Shown here one piece after another: positions 43,263 through 51,754 of a DNA stretch of 64,000 bases (its first letter is position 1; each line of letters opens with the position of its first letter). The notes under the pieces are model-generated. The model searched no databases and had not been told where the DNA came from. It saw nothing but the letters and a program-made list of their open reading frames with translations. A program made the translations under genes and the position numbers. The DNA is from Amycolatopsis thailandensis. GTDB lineage: Bacteria; Actinomycetota; Actinomycetes; Mycobacteriales; Pseudonocardiaceae. Location of the stretch: assembly GCF_002234405.1 (NCBI RefSeq), contig NZ_NMQT01000051.1, positions 1 through 64,000 of the forward strand, written 5' to 3'.

Positions 43263-43889
43263 TCAGGTGTTCGGCGTAGTGCTTCCGTTCTCGTCGGGTG
43301 TGGACGATGTCGGGGGCGCATCGGTTGCCTTTATGGCGTCAGGCTCGTCCTGGAGTTCCAATGTGAGCGGTTTCTTCCTCACTCGAAGGAGATAGGCTGT
43401 GCCCAAGGCGGCAGCTGCGAACGCCACGATCCATGGCCAGCGGGGACGGGACCTCGGCAAACCCTGGCCCCGAGCTGCGCTCTTGACCTCGGCCAGCGCT
43501 TCGCCGAGGCTCGCCTTCGCGGCGGCCCGTCGCCTCTTGCCTCGTCGCCCAGGCTCGCGGGCTGACTTCGCGGCGAGCAGTACAGCATTTTTCGCCCTGC
43601 GACCGGGCTCGTGCATCCCGGCCATTCTCGTCAGTGTCTCCTCCCGGACGGCGGCTGAGTTGTCCCGGACTTCCCTGCGTGTGTTCCGGGTGTGTCTGGC
43701 AAACCTCCGGCGGGCCCGACGGGTGGTGTCGGCGACTTCGTCAACTCCTTCGGAAAGCTTCCGCTCGGCGATACCGGCAACCTCAGCGGCCGTTTCCACC
43801 CCCACTTTCCCCGCCTCCGCAGCGAGTGCGCGTACGCCAGCCACACTGCTGCTCACCGATTGCCCCACCGAATACGGGCTTTGCGCCAT
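43263..43889 (-). CDS. Basic, Ala/Arg-rich single-pass membrane protein
   Basis: The protein is 208 residues. The N-terminal helical region (VAGVRALAAEAGKVGVETAA) has coiled-coil character, followed by Arg/Lys-rich repeats (RRARRRFARHTRNTRREV; GRRGKRRRAAAKASLG) recalling a histone-H1-like tail. A transmembrane helix (WIVAFAAAALGTAYLL) and an acidic C-terminus complete it. AGGAGA precedes ATG 43889. It could link nucleic acid or polyanions to the membrane, but that is inference. No homologue with known function is recognised. Confidence 0.7.
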   Translation of the reverse strand: MAQSPYSVGQSVSSSVAGVRALAAEAGKVGVETAAEVAGIAERKLSEGVDEVADTTRRARRRFARHTRNTRREVRDNSAAVREETLTRMAGMHEPGRRAKNAVLLAAKSAREPGRRGKRRRAAAKASLGEALAEVKSAARGQGLPRSRPRWPWIVAFAAAALGTAYLLRVRKKPLTLELQDEPDAIKATDAPPTSSTPDENGSTTPNT

Positions 43890-44001
43890 CACCTTCTCCT
43901 CACTGGCCGTGTCACACGATCTCTCTGCTCAACCGACCTTGCCCCGGGTCTACCCCCTGGTCGTGCCGCCGAAACAGCAAGGTGGGCGCTTCTACAGGGA
44001 G

Positions 44002-44970
44002 CTAGCGCGCGCCACCTCGTGGGGCGTCGGCGCCGCTTGCCCACGATCGGCCTGGTTGTCCAGCCTGCGCCACGCCATCGAGCGGTCGCGGTCCTGAACC
44101 GAATCGTGTGATGAGCCGGTATCCATCGCCGTGGGACCGCACGAAGCCCGCCGTCGGCGGGGCGAAATGGCTTCCCAGGACCAGTGTCTCCGTGTTCGCC
44201 AAGGAGGAGAGGAGTTCGCGTCGGGTGGTCTCGGCCTGCGCTTCGTCGATGTCGACGCAACTGCCGATGCCGGGATTCGCGAACTGGACCGGGTGATGCA
44301 GGCAGTCACCGGTGATCAGCGCGCGGTTTCCGGCGTCGCTCACCTCGACCGAGACGTGTCCCGGAGTGTGTCCTGGCGTAGGAAGCAGGCGGAGTCCCGG
44401 CAGAATCTCGGCTCCTCGTGCTCCGACATCGACCAGATCGAGAAGTCCGGCCGCGTGGATGGGGAACACGGAGTCGTCGAACATCTGGCGGCGAGGCGCG
44501 TCCAGGTCGTGCCCGGCCCAGAATTCCCATTCCGCCCGGGCGGTGAGGTAGCGCGCGTTGGGAAAGTTCGGAACCCAGGTCCCGTTGTCGGCACGCGTGT
44601 TCCAGCCGACGTGGTCGGTGTGCAGATGGGTGAGGATCACCAGATCCACCGAATCCGGCTGGAAACCTGCGTCCGCGAGCCGTCTCGGGTAGTCCGTCGA
44701 GAGATCGTCCCAGGCCGGGTTGGCCCGTCGCTTGCCGTTGCCGATCCCGGTGTCCACCAGGATCCGTGTCCCGCCCGCGGACAGTGCGAAGGTATGGCTT
44801 GCCAGTCGTAGCAGACCGCGCTCGTCGGCGAAATCATCGGCGAGCCAGGACTCACGGGCGATGACCTCTTCGGTGGCGCCGGGAAGCAGCCATGAACCGG
44901 TCTCCGGGGGAAGGGCGATCTCGTCCACGCGGTGGACGTCGACAGCTCCGATGGTCCAGTCGGCTCGCAC
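44002..44970 (-). CDS. MBL-fold metallo-hydrolase
   Basis: The protein is 322 residues. The metal motif LTHLHTDHVGWN (HxHxDH) near residue 113 is followed by a downstream His in TPGHTPGHVS, Asp in LITGDCLHH and a final His in LGSHFAPP, giving a complete two-zinc site. The layout matches quorum-quenching-lactonase or N-acyl-homoserine-lactonase-like hydrolases, but the substrate is not determinable. GTG 44970 has AAGGAGC 8 nt upstream. Confidence 0.9.
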   Translation of the reverse strand: MRADWTIGAVDVHRVDEIALPPETGSWLLPGATEEVIARESWLADDFADERGLLRLASHTFALSAGGTRILVDTGIGNGKRRANPAWDDLSTDYPRRLADAGFQPDSVDLVILTHLHTDHVGWNTRADNGTWVPNFPNARYLTARAEWEFWAGHDLDAPRRQMFDDSVFPIHAAGLLDLVDVGARGAEILPGLRLLPTPGHTPGHVSVEVSDAGNRALITGDCLHHPVQFANPGIGSCVDIDEAQAETTRRELLSSLANTETLVLGSHFAPPTAGFVRSHGDGYRLITRFGSGPRPLDGVAQAGQPGRSWASGADAPRGGAR

Positions 44971-45524
44971 GGTCCTAGCTCCTTAAGACTCACTATTGGC
45001 GTTGAGCCACAGTAGCGACCAGCCGCCGCGTCGAGGGCGTCACCGATGACTGTCGTCACTGAAGATCTGCTCAGGGAGAGTGTCCGGCGCGTCGTCGCCC
45101 CTGGGTGACGTGGGTTCGACGGGCTCAGTGTGTCACCGAGACGCTCGGCGTGACCACTGATGCCGAGAGCTCGTCGACGTCGATCACGAGGAACCAGTGT
45201 CCCCTCGTGGGTACTGGCTCGACGACCTGGGCGTGAGATGCCGGTGCTGATGGTGAACATGGTCATTGGGACATGCCTGCCTGCTGAGGACGCCACCCGA
45301 TCTGGATGTAGGGCACATGAACAGGGCCTTCGGTTGCTTCTCGCTGTTGGCGGTGAGAGTGGCGACTGGTGTCCTGTTCGCGAAAAATTTCGCTGCGATA
45401 AAGGGGTGCCGCCAAAAGCGTGAAGCCGTACGTGGTTTGAGCCGTGCCGATCGTAAATATGGTCCCCTGAAAATGCTGGCGCAAGCCAGTGGACATCGTA
45501 CGATTATTCCGAGGGGGAATAACA
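44971..45524. other. Intergenic, no gene recognised
   Basis: The only notable element is the GAGGGGGAATAAC ribosome site before 45525 and a somewhat AT-richer segment (AAAAATTTCGCTGCGATAAA, 45383-45402), which may hold the promoter of the secreted protein. Confidence 0.45.
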
Positions 45525-45905
45525 ATGAATGGCAGTGTACGAGCTCTTGTCCTTGCGGGTGTGGTCGGTGTGGCGGTGGTGACGTCCGCCGGTGCGGCCT
45601 CGGCTGCCCCGGGGCCCGACAGTGAGGTTCCTGCGCGGGACGTGGCGGTAGCGGAGGTTGTGTACGGTTACGCCGCGTTCAAGCCGGACGGGGAACATCT
45701 GTACGCCTGCGACACCCGGGCGGACGGGCGATCGGTCAAGGCGGAGATCCGCTGGGGAACCAAGAAAGCGAGTGTGACCGACTCCAACGGCGCGAAGGCC
45801 GGGTGCGGCCACAAGAATCTCTCGATCGCCGAGGGCACCAGGGTCCAATTCCGTGTCGTGGTCGAGGGAATCGGTGCCTATCCGTGGGTGAACGCCACCG
45901 CCTGA
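45525..45905 (+). CDS. Small secreted protein
   Basis: The protein is 126 residues. It has a Sec signal peptide (VRALVLAGVVGVAVVTSAGA, cleavage after ASA-A) and a mature domain of about 95 residues with a Cys pair (LYACDTRADG; KAGCGHKN) that could form a disulfide. The fold looks all-beta. GAGGGGGAAT precedes the ATG. The function is unknown. A long hairpin follows. Confidence 0.8.
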   Translation: MNGSVRALVLAGVVGVAVVTSAGAASAAPGPDSEVPARDVAVAEVVYGYAAFKPDGEHLYACDTRADGRSVKAEIRWGTKKASVTDSNGAKAGCGHKNLSIAEGTRVQFRVVVEGIGAYPWVNATA

Positions 45906-45977
45906 CCGGCCGCGCCACTCTGGGCGTCGCCTCTGGTGAGTGAATCTTTCCGTCGAGGCGACGCATGTTGTAATGCG

Positions 45978-46027
45978 GAACAGGGTTTCGGAGGGCTGTC
46001 GGAAACAGCCCCTTCGAAACCCTGTTC
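45978..46027 (+). terminator. Strong terminator hairpin
   Basis: GAACAGGGTTTCG pairs with CGAAACCCTGTTC, extended by AGGGCTGT/ACAGCCC around a short loop. Confidence 0.85.
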
Positions 46028-46497
46028 ACCGCCGCAGTCAGCTGACATCATCCGGCCGCTGCTCGGCTGCGGCGGCGATGGTTGCCGTTGAGCCCGGTTC
46101 CGGGTCTCGATCTGCTGCGCTCATGCGGGTCTCGGCGTAGTCCAATGCGACTCGGCACGGGAGGAGTCGGGATACAGGAGAAGCTACGCAAAGCGGGAAG
46201 TCCGACAGAACGCGATCGCCGCTCGTTCCAAGCAGGATCTCCTCCCGAAATTCGGAAGAGACCAAGGCGGCTACTTCGCGGGCTACTGCCCGCACGGTGT
46301 CCCCTCGGCGGTGTCCTGTCAGAACAAGTACGGTCAGTACTTTCTTTACCCGGTCAGGGGTGCCTACGGTGCTGACGTGATCTTCGAGAAGATGGACCAC
46401 GTCGCGCCCGAACCTTCAATCGGCATCCGGCCCGGCAGTCGGCGCGAAGTCCCGGGTGACCCGCGACAACGTGGCGAGCTTATTCTTCCACCGGTTT
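46028..46497. other. Unresolved stretch
   Basis: A minus-strand frame (46038-46400: RVKKVLTVLVLTGHRRGDTV, VREVAALVSSEF-like) and an overlapping plus-strand frame (DQGGYFAGYCPHGVPSAVSC) both have moderate composition. I cannot decide which, if either, is coding. Confidence 0.3.
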
Positions 46498-46797
46498 CTA
46501 CCGAAGGAGCACCTGAACACGCGCGATAACCGATCCGGGTTCACGGTCTCCCACAGCCGCTTTCTCCGTGTTGACTGTGTAGCTGCCTGCTGGAGTCCAC
46601 GGTGAGGCGAGAGCGGCGGGGGTGGTTGGGGGAGGTGTTGTGGCCGGTGCCGAGGAGATGATGGTTTTGTCGATGATGAAGAGGAGTACGCCGATCAGGC
46701 CGATGATCACGCCCGTGAGTGCGAGGGCGCGTAGTCGTCGCTGTCGGCGTGACGGGTGTGGTGGGGTCTGGTCGTCGGGGGAGTTCGTCTTGGGCAT
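46498..46797 (-). CDS. Small single-pass membrane protein
   Basis: The protein is 99 residues. Its basic N-terminus (SRRQRRLRALALTG) precedes one helix (VIIGLIGVLLFIIDKTIISS) and a Pro/Thr-rich external linker, then SYTVNTEKAAVGDREPGSV. AGGAGAG lies before ATG 46797. The function is unknown. Confidence 0.7.
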   Translation of the reverse strand: MPKTNSPDDQTPPHPSRRQRRLRALALTGVIIGLIGVLLFIIDKTIISSAPATTPPPTTPAALASPWTPAGSYTVNTEKAAVGDREPGSVIARVQVLLR

Positions 46798-46948
46798 CGT
46801 CTCTCCTGAGCGAGGTGGCTTGCACGAGTTGGACCGTCGGGGCTCCACGAGTGGGGACTACGGGACGTCGACGTCTGGGATCTGGCATGGCGTCGCGGCG
46901 CCGGTCTGTTCAGCGCGCTGCCAGAGGTGTCGGCGCGCGGAGAGTGGC

Positions 46949-47197
46949 TCAAGGAGCTGTGGCGCTACGGCGCCGACGCCAGTATTGAGCCAATGCCACT
47001 CCTGTGTACGGGCCCAGCCCGATGATGCCGTGAACCCAGGCGTCCGTTCCGGTCTTTCCGAGTAAGAAGTACACCCCGACTGCCCCCAGATAGGCCACTG
47101 GGGCAAATCCGAGCCAGGCCGCCACTGCCTGCGCCGGCGGCTTTCGCGACCGAGATGGTCGAGCGGTCGACCGGGTGGTGCGTGAAGGTTGGATCAT
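46949..47197 (-). CDS. Small two-helix membrane protein
   Basis: The protein is 82 residues. It has a basic start, then AWLGFAPVAYLGAVGVYFLL and WVHGIIGLGPYTGVALAQYW helices and an Arg-rich end. GGGAGAT precedes ATG 47197. The function is unknown. Confidence 0.65.
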   Translation of the reverse strand: MIQPSRTTRSTARPSRSRKPPAQAVAAWLGFAPVAYLGAVGVYFLLGKTGTDAWVHGIIGLGPYTGVALAQYWRRRRSATAP

Positions 47198-47387
47198 GAT
47201 TATCTCCCGTTGCCGGTATGAGCAGGTGGTTGCGCTCGCGGTTGGTCGACCAGGGTGTCGGCTGCCCGTACGCGGGAACGCGTTGAGGAGCCCGGGGGTG
47301 TTGAGTGTTGCGGACGACAGCTGCGCCTATGGTCGTCTTGTCATGTTCGGTTCGTGTCGACGGTTTCTTCCGGCGAAACCCCATCTG

Positions 47388-48119
47388 TCACGTCGATGTG
47401 GCTACGCGGAATCCCGTTCCGATCGCGCGCAGGTCCGCCTCGTAGGCTCCGTGCCGCCTGGCGCAGCGGGCGAGGTCGCGGTCGTGGCGGAAGCAGCCGC
47501 CGCGGGTGATGTGCGGGTCGAAGGCCCAGTTCTCCCGGAGTGGCACCTCCGATGGCGCGCCTGGGTACGGCGCGTAGGGCGTGGAGGTCCATTCGTCGAC
47601 ATTGCCCGCCATGTCGAGGACTCCGAACGGGCTCGCGCCGTCGGGGAAGGCGCCGACCGGCGTCGTCGTGCCGACCCCGAGATCCACGAGGTTGGCCAAC
47701 CCGGTCCGGTATTCGTCGCCCCAGGGGAACTCGCGTTCGTCGTCGCCCCGTGCCGCTCGCTCCCACTCGTCCTCTGTGGGCAGGCGCACGTCGGAACCCA
47801 GGTCATCGCTGATCCAGTCGCAGTAGGCGACGGCCGCCCCCCACGAGACTCCGGAGACTGGGTGAGTGGACGGCTCCGTGGGACGGTCGCGTCCGGTCGC
47901 GTGAGCGAACCGGGCCCATTGTCCGATCGTCACGGGCACACGGGCGATACGGAAGGCGGCGACCGGAACCCGCGCGCGTGGCGTCTCTTTCTCGAACCAC
48001 GCCCGGGGAACGCCGGTGTCGGCGTAGCGGTGGGTCACCTCGTCGATCCGGTCCAGCGGTGTGCCGCGATGCACGGCCCCCTCCGGGACGTCTATCCAGT
48101 CGACCAACTGCTCTCGCAT
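47388..48119 (-). CDS. Formylglycine-generating-enzyme/sulfatase-modifying domain protein
   Basis: The protein is 243 residues. The FGE-sulfatase fold is recognised by VPVTIGQWARFAHATG, HPVSGVSWGAAVAYCDWISD, VRLPTEDEWERAARG, FPWGDEY, GVLDMAGNVDEWTSTPY and RGGCFRHDRDLARCARRHGA. The terminal Cys pair (RGGC...C) lies where FGE has its catalytic SxxxxxC; here both positions are Cys, so thiol or copper-dependent oxidation remains possible, but non-FGE members of the family act on other substrates. No sulfatase is nearby. Confidence 0.85.
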   Translation of the reverse strand: MREQLVDWIDVPEGAVHRGTPLDRIDEVTHRYADTGVPRAWFEKETPRARVPVAAFRIARVPVTIGQWARFAHATGRDRPTEPSTHPVSGVSWGAAVAYCDWISDDLGSDVRLPTEDEWERAARGDDEREFPWGDEYRTGLANLVDLGVGTTTPVGAFPDGASPFGVLDMAGNVDEWTSTPYAPYPGAPSEVPLRENWAFDPHITRGGCFRHDRDLARCARRHGAYEADLRAIGTGFRVATST

Positions 48120-48164
48120 CTGATGTCCCTTCTGTACTACGGGATGCCACGTCTCGACCAGAGG

Positions 48165-49247
48165 TCAAGCCCTGCCGGCGGCGTACGGTGTCGCCTTGGT
48201 GAGGCACACGGTGCCGGGCGGTCCGTCGGACGGCACCTGGCGGTAGCCCTCGCGTTCGTAAAGCTCGATGTTGCGAGTGCTTTTGGCGCCGGTGAACATC
48301 AAGAGCCGCCGCGCGTCGGCGTCGGCGGCGGACTCGGCGCCGCGTAACAGCCAGCGGCCCAGTCCCCGGCCGCGCAGGTCGGGCACCACGGCGAGCCTGC
48401 CGATCTGCCAGTCACCGCCGGCGGAGCGTGCACGCACCATGCCCAGCAGCCGCCCGTCGAGCCAGACGCCGGTGACGTGCCAGTCGGCGAGCCAGTCCCG
48501 CACCTCGTCGAGCGACTCGTGCAGGGCCGGGATGTCGAGGGTGTCGTTGAGTATCGCCTCCTCCGGCCAGCAGCACCGCTGCAGCACGGTGACCTCCTCG
48601 GCGTCGTCCGGCGTCATTCGCCGGGCGTAGGAACCCGCCAGCGGGCCTGCGGAGGCTGTGTCACGCAATCTCTCGCGCAGCGGCCGCAGCGCGTTGGCGA
48701 CGCGGACGAGTTCGTCCAGCAGGGCGAGGCCCGCCTCGTCCCGGGACGCGTCCGCCCGTAGCCTGCCCGCTGACACCGCCTCGCCGATGCGGATCGCGAC
48801 GGTGGCCCCGAGAGGGACCAGCCGGAGCGTGGACACGACCTGCTTGGCGTGCTGCACGGCCCGCGTGCCCGCCGAGGTGTTGCCGTAGCTGACGAATCCG
48901 ATCGGTTTCCACGCCCATTCGGCGCTCAGATAGTCCAGTGCGTTCTTCAGCGTCGCCGGCATGCCGTAGTTGTACTCCGGTACGACCGCGACGATCGCGT
49001 CCACCGAATCGACGAGCGCGCTCCATCGCCTGGTGTGTTCCTGCCCGTAGATCCCGGAGGACGGGTGCTCCTCCTCGTCCAGGAAAGGCAGATCGAGATC
49101 GCCGAGCGCCACCGGTACCAGCTCGGCACCCGACTCCGCAGCCTGTTCGGCGACCGTGTCGAGCCACCATCGCGTCACTGCCGGGCCCAGTGCTCCCGGC
49201 CGGGTACTGCAAGTCAGTAAGAGAACTCGCGTCGATTTCGTTAACAT
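48165..49247 (-). CDS. Fusion: NADPH-dependent FMN reductase - GNAT acetyltransferase
   Basis: The protein is 360 residues. Residues 1-190 form a flavodoxin-like FMN reductase (VLLLTCSTRPGALGPAVTRW; VAVVPEYNYGMPATLKNALD; PIGFVSYGNTSAGTRAVQHA). Residues 210-360 form a GNAT domain (WLDGRLLGMVRARSAGG; IGRLAVVPDLRGRGLGRWLL; NIELYEREGYRQV) with the acetyl-CoA RGxGxG loop. One chain carries both activities, plausibly quinone or azo reduction plus acetylation as detoxification. Its ATG lies inside a palindrome and the gene is divergent from a MarR regulator 30 bp away. Confidence 0.88.
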   Translation of the reverse strand: MLTKSTRVLLLTCSTRPGALGPAVTRWWLDTVAEQAAESGAELVPVALGDLDLPFLDEEEHPSSGIYGQEHTRRWSALVDSVDAIVAVVPEYNYGMPATLKNALDYLSAEWAWKPIGFVSYGNTSAGTRAVQHAKQVVSTLRLVPLGATVAIRIGEAVSAGRLRADASRDEAGLALLDELVRVANALRPLRERLRDTASAGPLAGSYARRMTPDDAEEVTVLQRCCWPEEAILNDTLDIPALHESLDEVRDWLADWHVTGVWLDGRLLGMVRARSAGGDWQIGRLAVVPDLRGRGLGRWLLRGAESAADADARRLLMFTGAKSTRNIELYEREGYRQVPSDGPPGTVCLTKATPYAAGRA

Positions 49248-49285
49248 GTAAACGAACCTAGCTGGTAGAATGTTTACATGTCAAC
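49240..49285. promoter_or_regulatory. Paired MarR operators over both start codons
   Basis: Two near-perfect 14-bp palindromes of the form GTTNACATGTNAAC lie at 49240-49253 (GTTAACATGTAAAC) and 49272-49285 (GTTTACATGTCAAC). Each contains the ATG of the divergent gene on its side. They are the natural binding sites of the MarR protein and would repress both genes. Confidence 0.85.
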
Positions 49286-49745
49286 GACAGTGCGCTGGCT
49301 CACCGCCGACGAGGATCGGGCATGGCGGGCGTTTCTCCGGATCACGGTCGCGGTCCGCACCGGAACCGCCCGTGATCTGGCCGGCCTGGGGCTGTCCGAG
49401 CCCGACTACGAGGTGCTCAGCACGCTCTCGGAGCGACCGGGTAACACCAGTACCCTGGGTGAGCAGGCGGTTAAGATGGGCTGGTCCCGCAGCCGTCTTT
49501 CCCGGCACGCGACGAGAATGGAGACGCGGGAGCTGCTGCGCCGCTCCCCGGATCCCGAGGACGGCAGGGGCTGCTTGCTGACCTTGACCGATCACGGTCT
49601 CTCGGTACTGGATGAGGCGGCGCCCGCTCACCTCGCGTCCGTGCGCCACCACTTCATGGACCACCTCACCGCCGCGGATCTCACCGCGCTGGAGGACATC
49701 GCGCGCCGGCTCGACGAGGCGGGCAACGACGCCGGGCAGGCCTGA
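49278..49745 (+). CDS. MarR-family transcriptional regulator
   Basis: The protein is 155 residues. It has the winged-helix pattern LSEPDYEVLSTLSERPGNTS, LGEQAVKMGWSRSRLSRHAT, MEXRE-type LLRRSPDPEDGRGCLLTLTD and the C-terminal dimer helices. No ribosome site is seen, and TAGAAT lies just upstream, so the transcript may be leaderless. It probably senses a xenobiotic and controls the FMN-reductase/GNAT gene and itself. Confidence 0.9.
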   Translation: MSTTVRWLTADEDRAWRAFLRITVAVRTGTARDLAGLGLSEPDYEVLSTLSERPGNTSTLGEQAVKMGWSRSRLSRHATRMETRELLRRSPDPEDGRGCLLTLTDHGLSVLDEAAPAHLASVRHHFMDHLTAADLTALEDIARRLDEAGNDAGQA

Positions 49746-50538
49746 AGGCGGAAACCGGCGAAGACGTCCAGTCTATCGGCCGTACCACGGGTGTGCGGTC
49801 GAAGTCGCTGTGACCGTCGCCGTCCGCGCCCGCCGCTCGGGCCGGATAAGCGCTCACCGAAGGGCTCTGCCCCACTACATATGACGAGTCGACATGGTCA
49901 GACCGCGAGCTTCAGCGCGGTACCGGGCGAGGTGCGCGGCTTCCGCCGAACCGCATGGCCGGAGTCGGCGTCCAACTTCCCCGGGCAGCGCGGGATCGCC
50001 CGGGAACTTCAAGGACATCGCGCCTCGAGTCGGCTTGACCATCGTCGCCCTCGTGAACGGTGGGGTGTGCCGGGCGGCCAGCCTGTCGTTCACGGCTGAT
50101 GAGGTTCGTGTGGAGGTGACTGCCAGCCGGCGGTCGGTGGCTGTGCCGGCGACGCGGCGGTGGTCGCTGATCCCGGTGCTGGCGTCGCGTTAGGGCCGTC
50201 GCCCTGGGGCGGCGGGGGTGCGGATGTGGGCGACGGTGCGCACCCAGCGGCGCACCCGCGTCAACTCGGCCAGATCGTCAGCGACCTCCAGAACCGCCTC
50301 GATCACCTGGTCATCCGTCGCGACGTCGCGCTCGGCCACAACTCGTCTCCCCATCTCGCCGGTCACCTCCCGTGACCGCATCGAAGACCACATACCCGCG
50401 AACCACCCGGACCAACCACGACGTGATGTGGGATGACCCGCTCGTTCAGTGTGGTGACCGAGGTTTCCTTGCCCGGAGAACGGGTTATGACTCCTATACC
50501 GGCCGTGACCGTGCCGGATCGGTTCTTCGAGGAGGTTT
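49746..50538. other. No firm gene
   Basis: A minus-strand frame at 50190-50393 (DVATDDQVIEAVLEVADDLA, then ELTRVRRWVRTVAHIRTP) has amphipathic helical character and could be a small gene or fragment. Otherwise only weak frames are seen. Confidence 0.35.
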
Positions 50539-50982
50539 GTGGTGGCCGCTGTTGCGCACTATGTGGAAGTAGACGCTCCCGTGCAGGCCTGTTACGACTG
50601 GTGGCGGCCGTTGACGCGACTTCCGCAGGTGTTCTCCGACGTCAAATCCGTCGAAGCGGTCGATGGAGACGCGACCCGGACCCGGTGGAAGGTCGACGGT
50701 CCGCTGGGTTCCACGGTCGAGTGGGAGGCCCGCATCGTCGAGGACGCTGCGCCGCACAAGATCGCGTGGGCCACGGTCGAAAACGCCGACCCTGATGTGA
50801 AGAACTCCGGTGTCGTGCGGTTCGACGACAAGGGCGACGGCCGAACCGGCGTCGAGATCTCTCTCGAATACGAACCCCCGGCCGGAAAGCTCGGCGAAGC
50901 GGTCGCTTCGCTGCTGGCCGACCCGCAGAAGAAGGTCGAACGAGCCGCTGCGGAATTCAAGACCGTCATCGAAACCCGCTGA
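50539..50982 (+). CDS. SRPBCC family protein (cyclase/dehydrase-like)
   Basis: The protein is 147 residues. HYVEVDAPVQACYDWWRPLT, the central VEWEARIVEDAAPHKIAWAT and GVVRFDDKGDGRTGVEISLE plus a long C-terminal helix (VASLLADPQKKVERAAAEFK) make the helix-grip fold with a hydrophobic ligand cavity. GGAGG lies 7 nt before GTG 50539. The ligand is unknown. A broken relative lies at 1462-1790. Confidence 0.85.
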   Translation: MVAAVAHYVEVDAPVQACYDWWRPLTRLPQVFSDVKSVEAVDGDATRTRWKVDGPLGSTVEWEARIVEDAAPHKIAWATVENADPDVKNSGVVRFDDKGDGRTGVEISLEYEPPAGKLGEAVASLLADPQKKVERAAAEFKTVIETR

Positions 50983-51011
50983 CCCCTCCGCAGACTGGGC
51001 ATCAGCCCCGA

Positions 51012-51037
51012 CCCGCCGCGCCTGCCGGCGCGGCGGG
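51012..51037 (+). terminator. Terminator after the SRPBCC gene
   Basis: A perfect 11-bp GC-rich stem CCCGCCGCGCC / GGCGCGGCGGG with a 4-nt loop, followed by CTTCT. Confidence 0.85.
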
Positions 51038-51202
51038 CTTCTCGCCCCGACTCGTGATCGCCACCTGGGTCTCATCCCGGCCGCTTCGCTGAGAGCGCCC
51101 GGCGGACTACCTCATCACTGAAGCATCGCACTCAGGATTCACGGCTTCCACCGGTACGGAAGTGCTTCGTTCCCCAGATGGGAGCTGGCCTCGGCTAGGG
51201 CT

Positions 51203-51754
51203 TCACTTGTCGTTGTCGGAGGAAAGCAAGCCCGCCTTCTCGGCTCGGGCCACCACCTTCTTGACGAACTCGATCGAACCGCAGTCCTGATCGAGAAGTG
51301 CGTTGCGGCGTGTGGCCCACGCCGTGCCCAGGTCCTGCCGGGTCTTCTCGCTCACTTCGGTGCGCGCAGGATTGAGGATCGTCTGCTCCTCCTCGCCGAT
51401 GTGGTGCATCAGCGCCTCGGACAGCTGCTCGACCGCGTCGTCGAACTTCTGTGTGTCTGTGCCTTTGCATTCCAGCAGGTCCAACAGCGCCTGGTTGCCC
51501 TCGGCGTGTTCTTCCTCGCCGTGCTCCTGCTCGTGCTTGTCGATGGCGTCCTTGCGCCGCAGGACGGGGTAGACATCCCGTTCTTCGGCTTCACCGTGCG
51601 CGATCAGTGCCGCTGACAACGCGGCTCGGGCACCTTCGCGGTCCGCGGTCGCGTCCCGCAGATCACGGAGGAGCTGTTCGAAAAGGCGGTGGTCATCCAG
51701 GATGAGGTCGACGACGTCACCGGCAACTGGACGGGGAATGGTCACGGCAGTCAT
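51203..51754 (-). CDS. Hemerythrin-domain protein
   Basis: The protein is 183 residues. The di-iron ligands of the HHE fold appear as LILDDHRLFEQLLRDLR (D/H), ALIAHGEAEERDVYPVL (HxxxE), and in the second half EHGEEEHAEGNQALL and MHHIGEEEQTILNPAR (HxxxE). Such cytoplasmic proteins bind O2, NO or iron. ATG 51754 is preceded by AGGAAT; an upstream extension is open but unlikely. Confidence 0.88.
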   Translation of the reverse strand: MTAVTIPRPVAGDVVDLILDDHRLFEQLLRDLRDATADREGARAALSAALIAHGEAEERDVYPVLRRKDAIDKHEQEHGEEEHAEGNQALLDLLECKGTDTQKFDDAVEQLSEALMHHIGEEEQTILNPARTEVSEKTRQDLGTAWATRRNALLDQDCGSIEFVKKVVARAEKAGLLSSDNDK

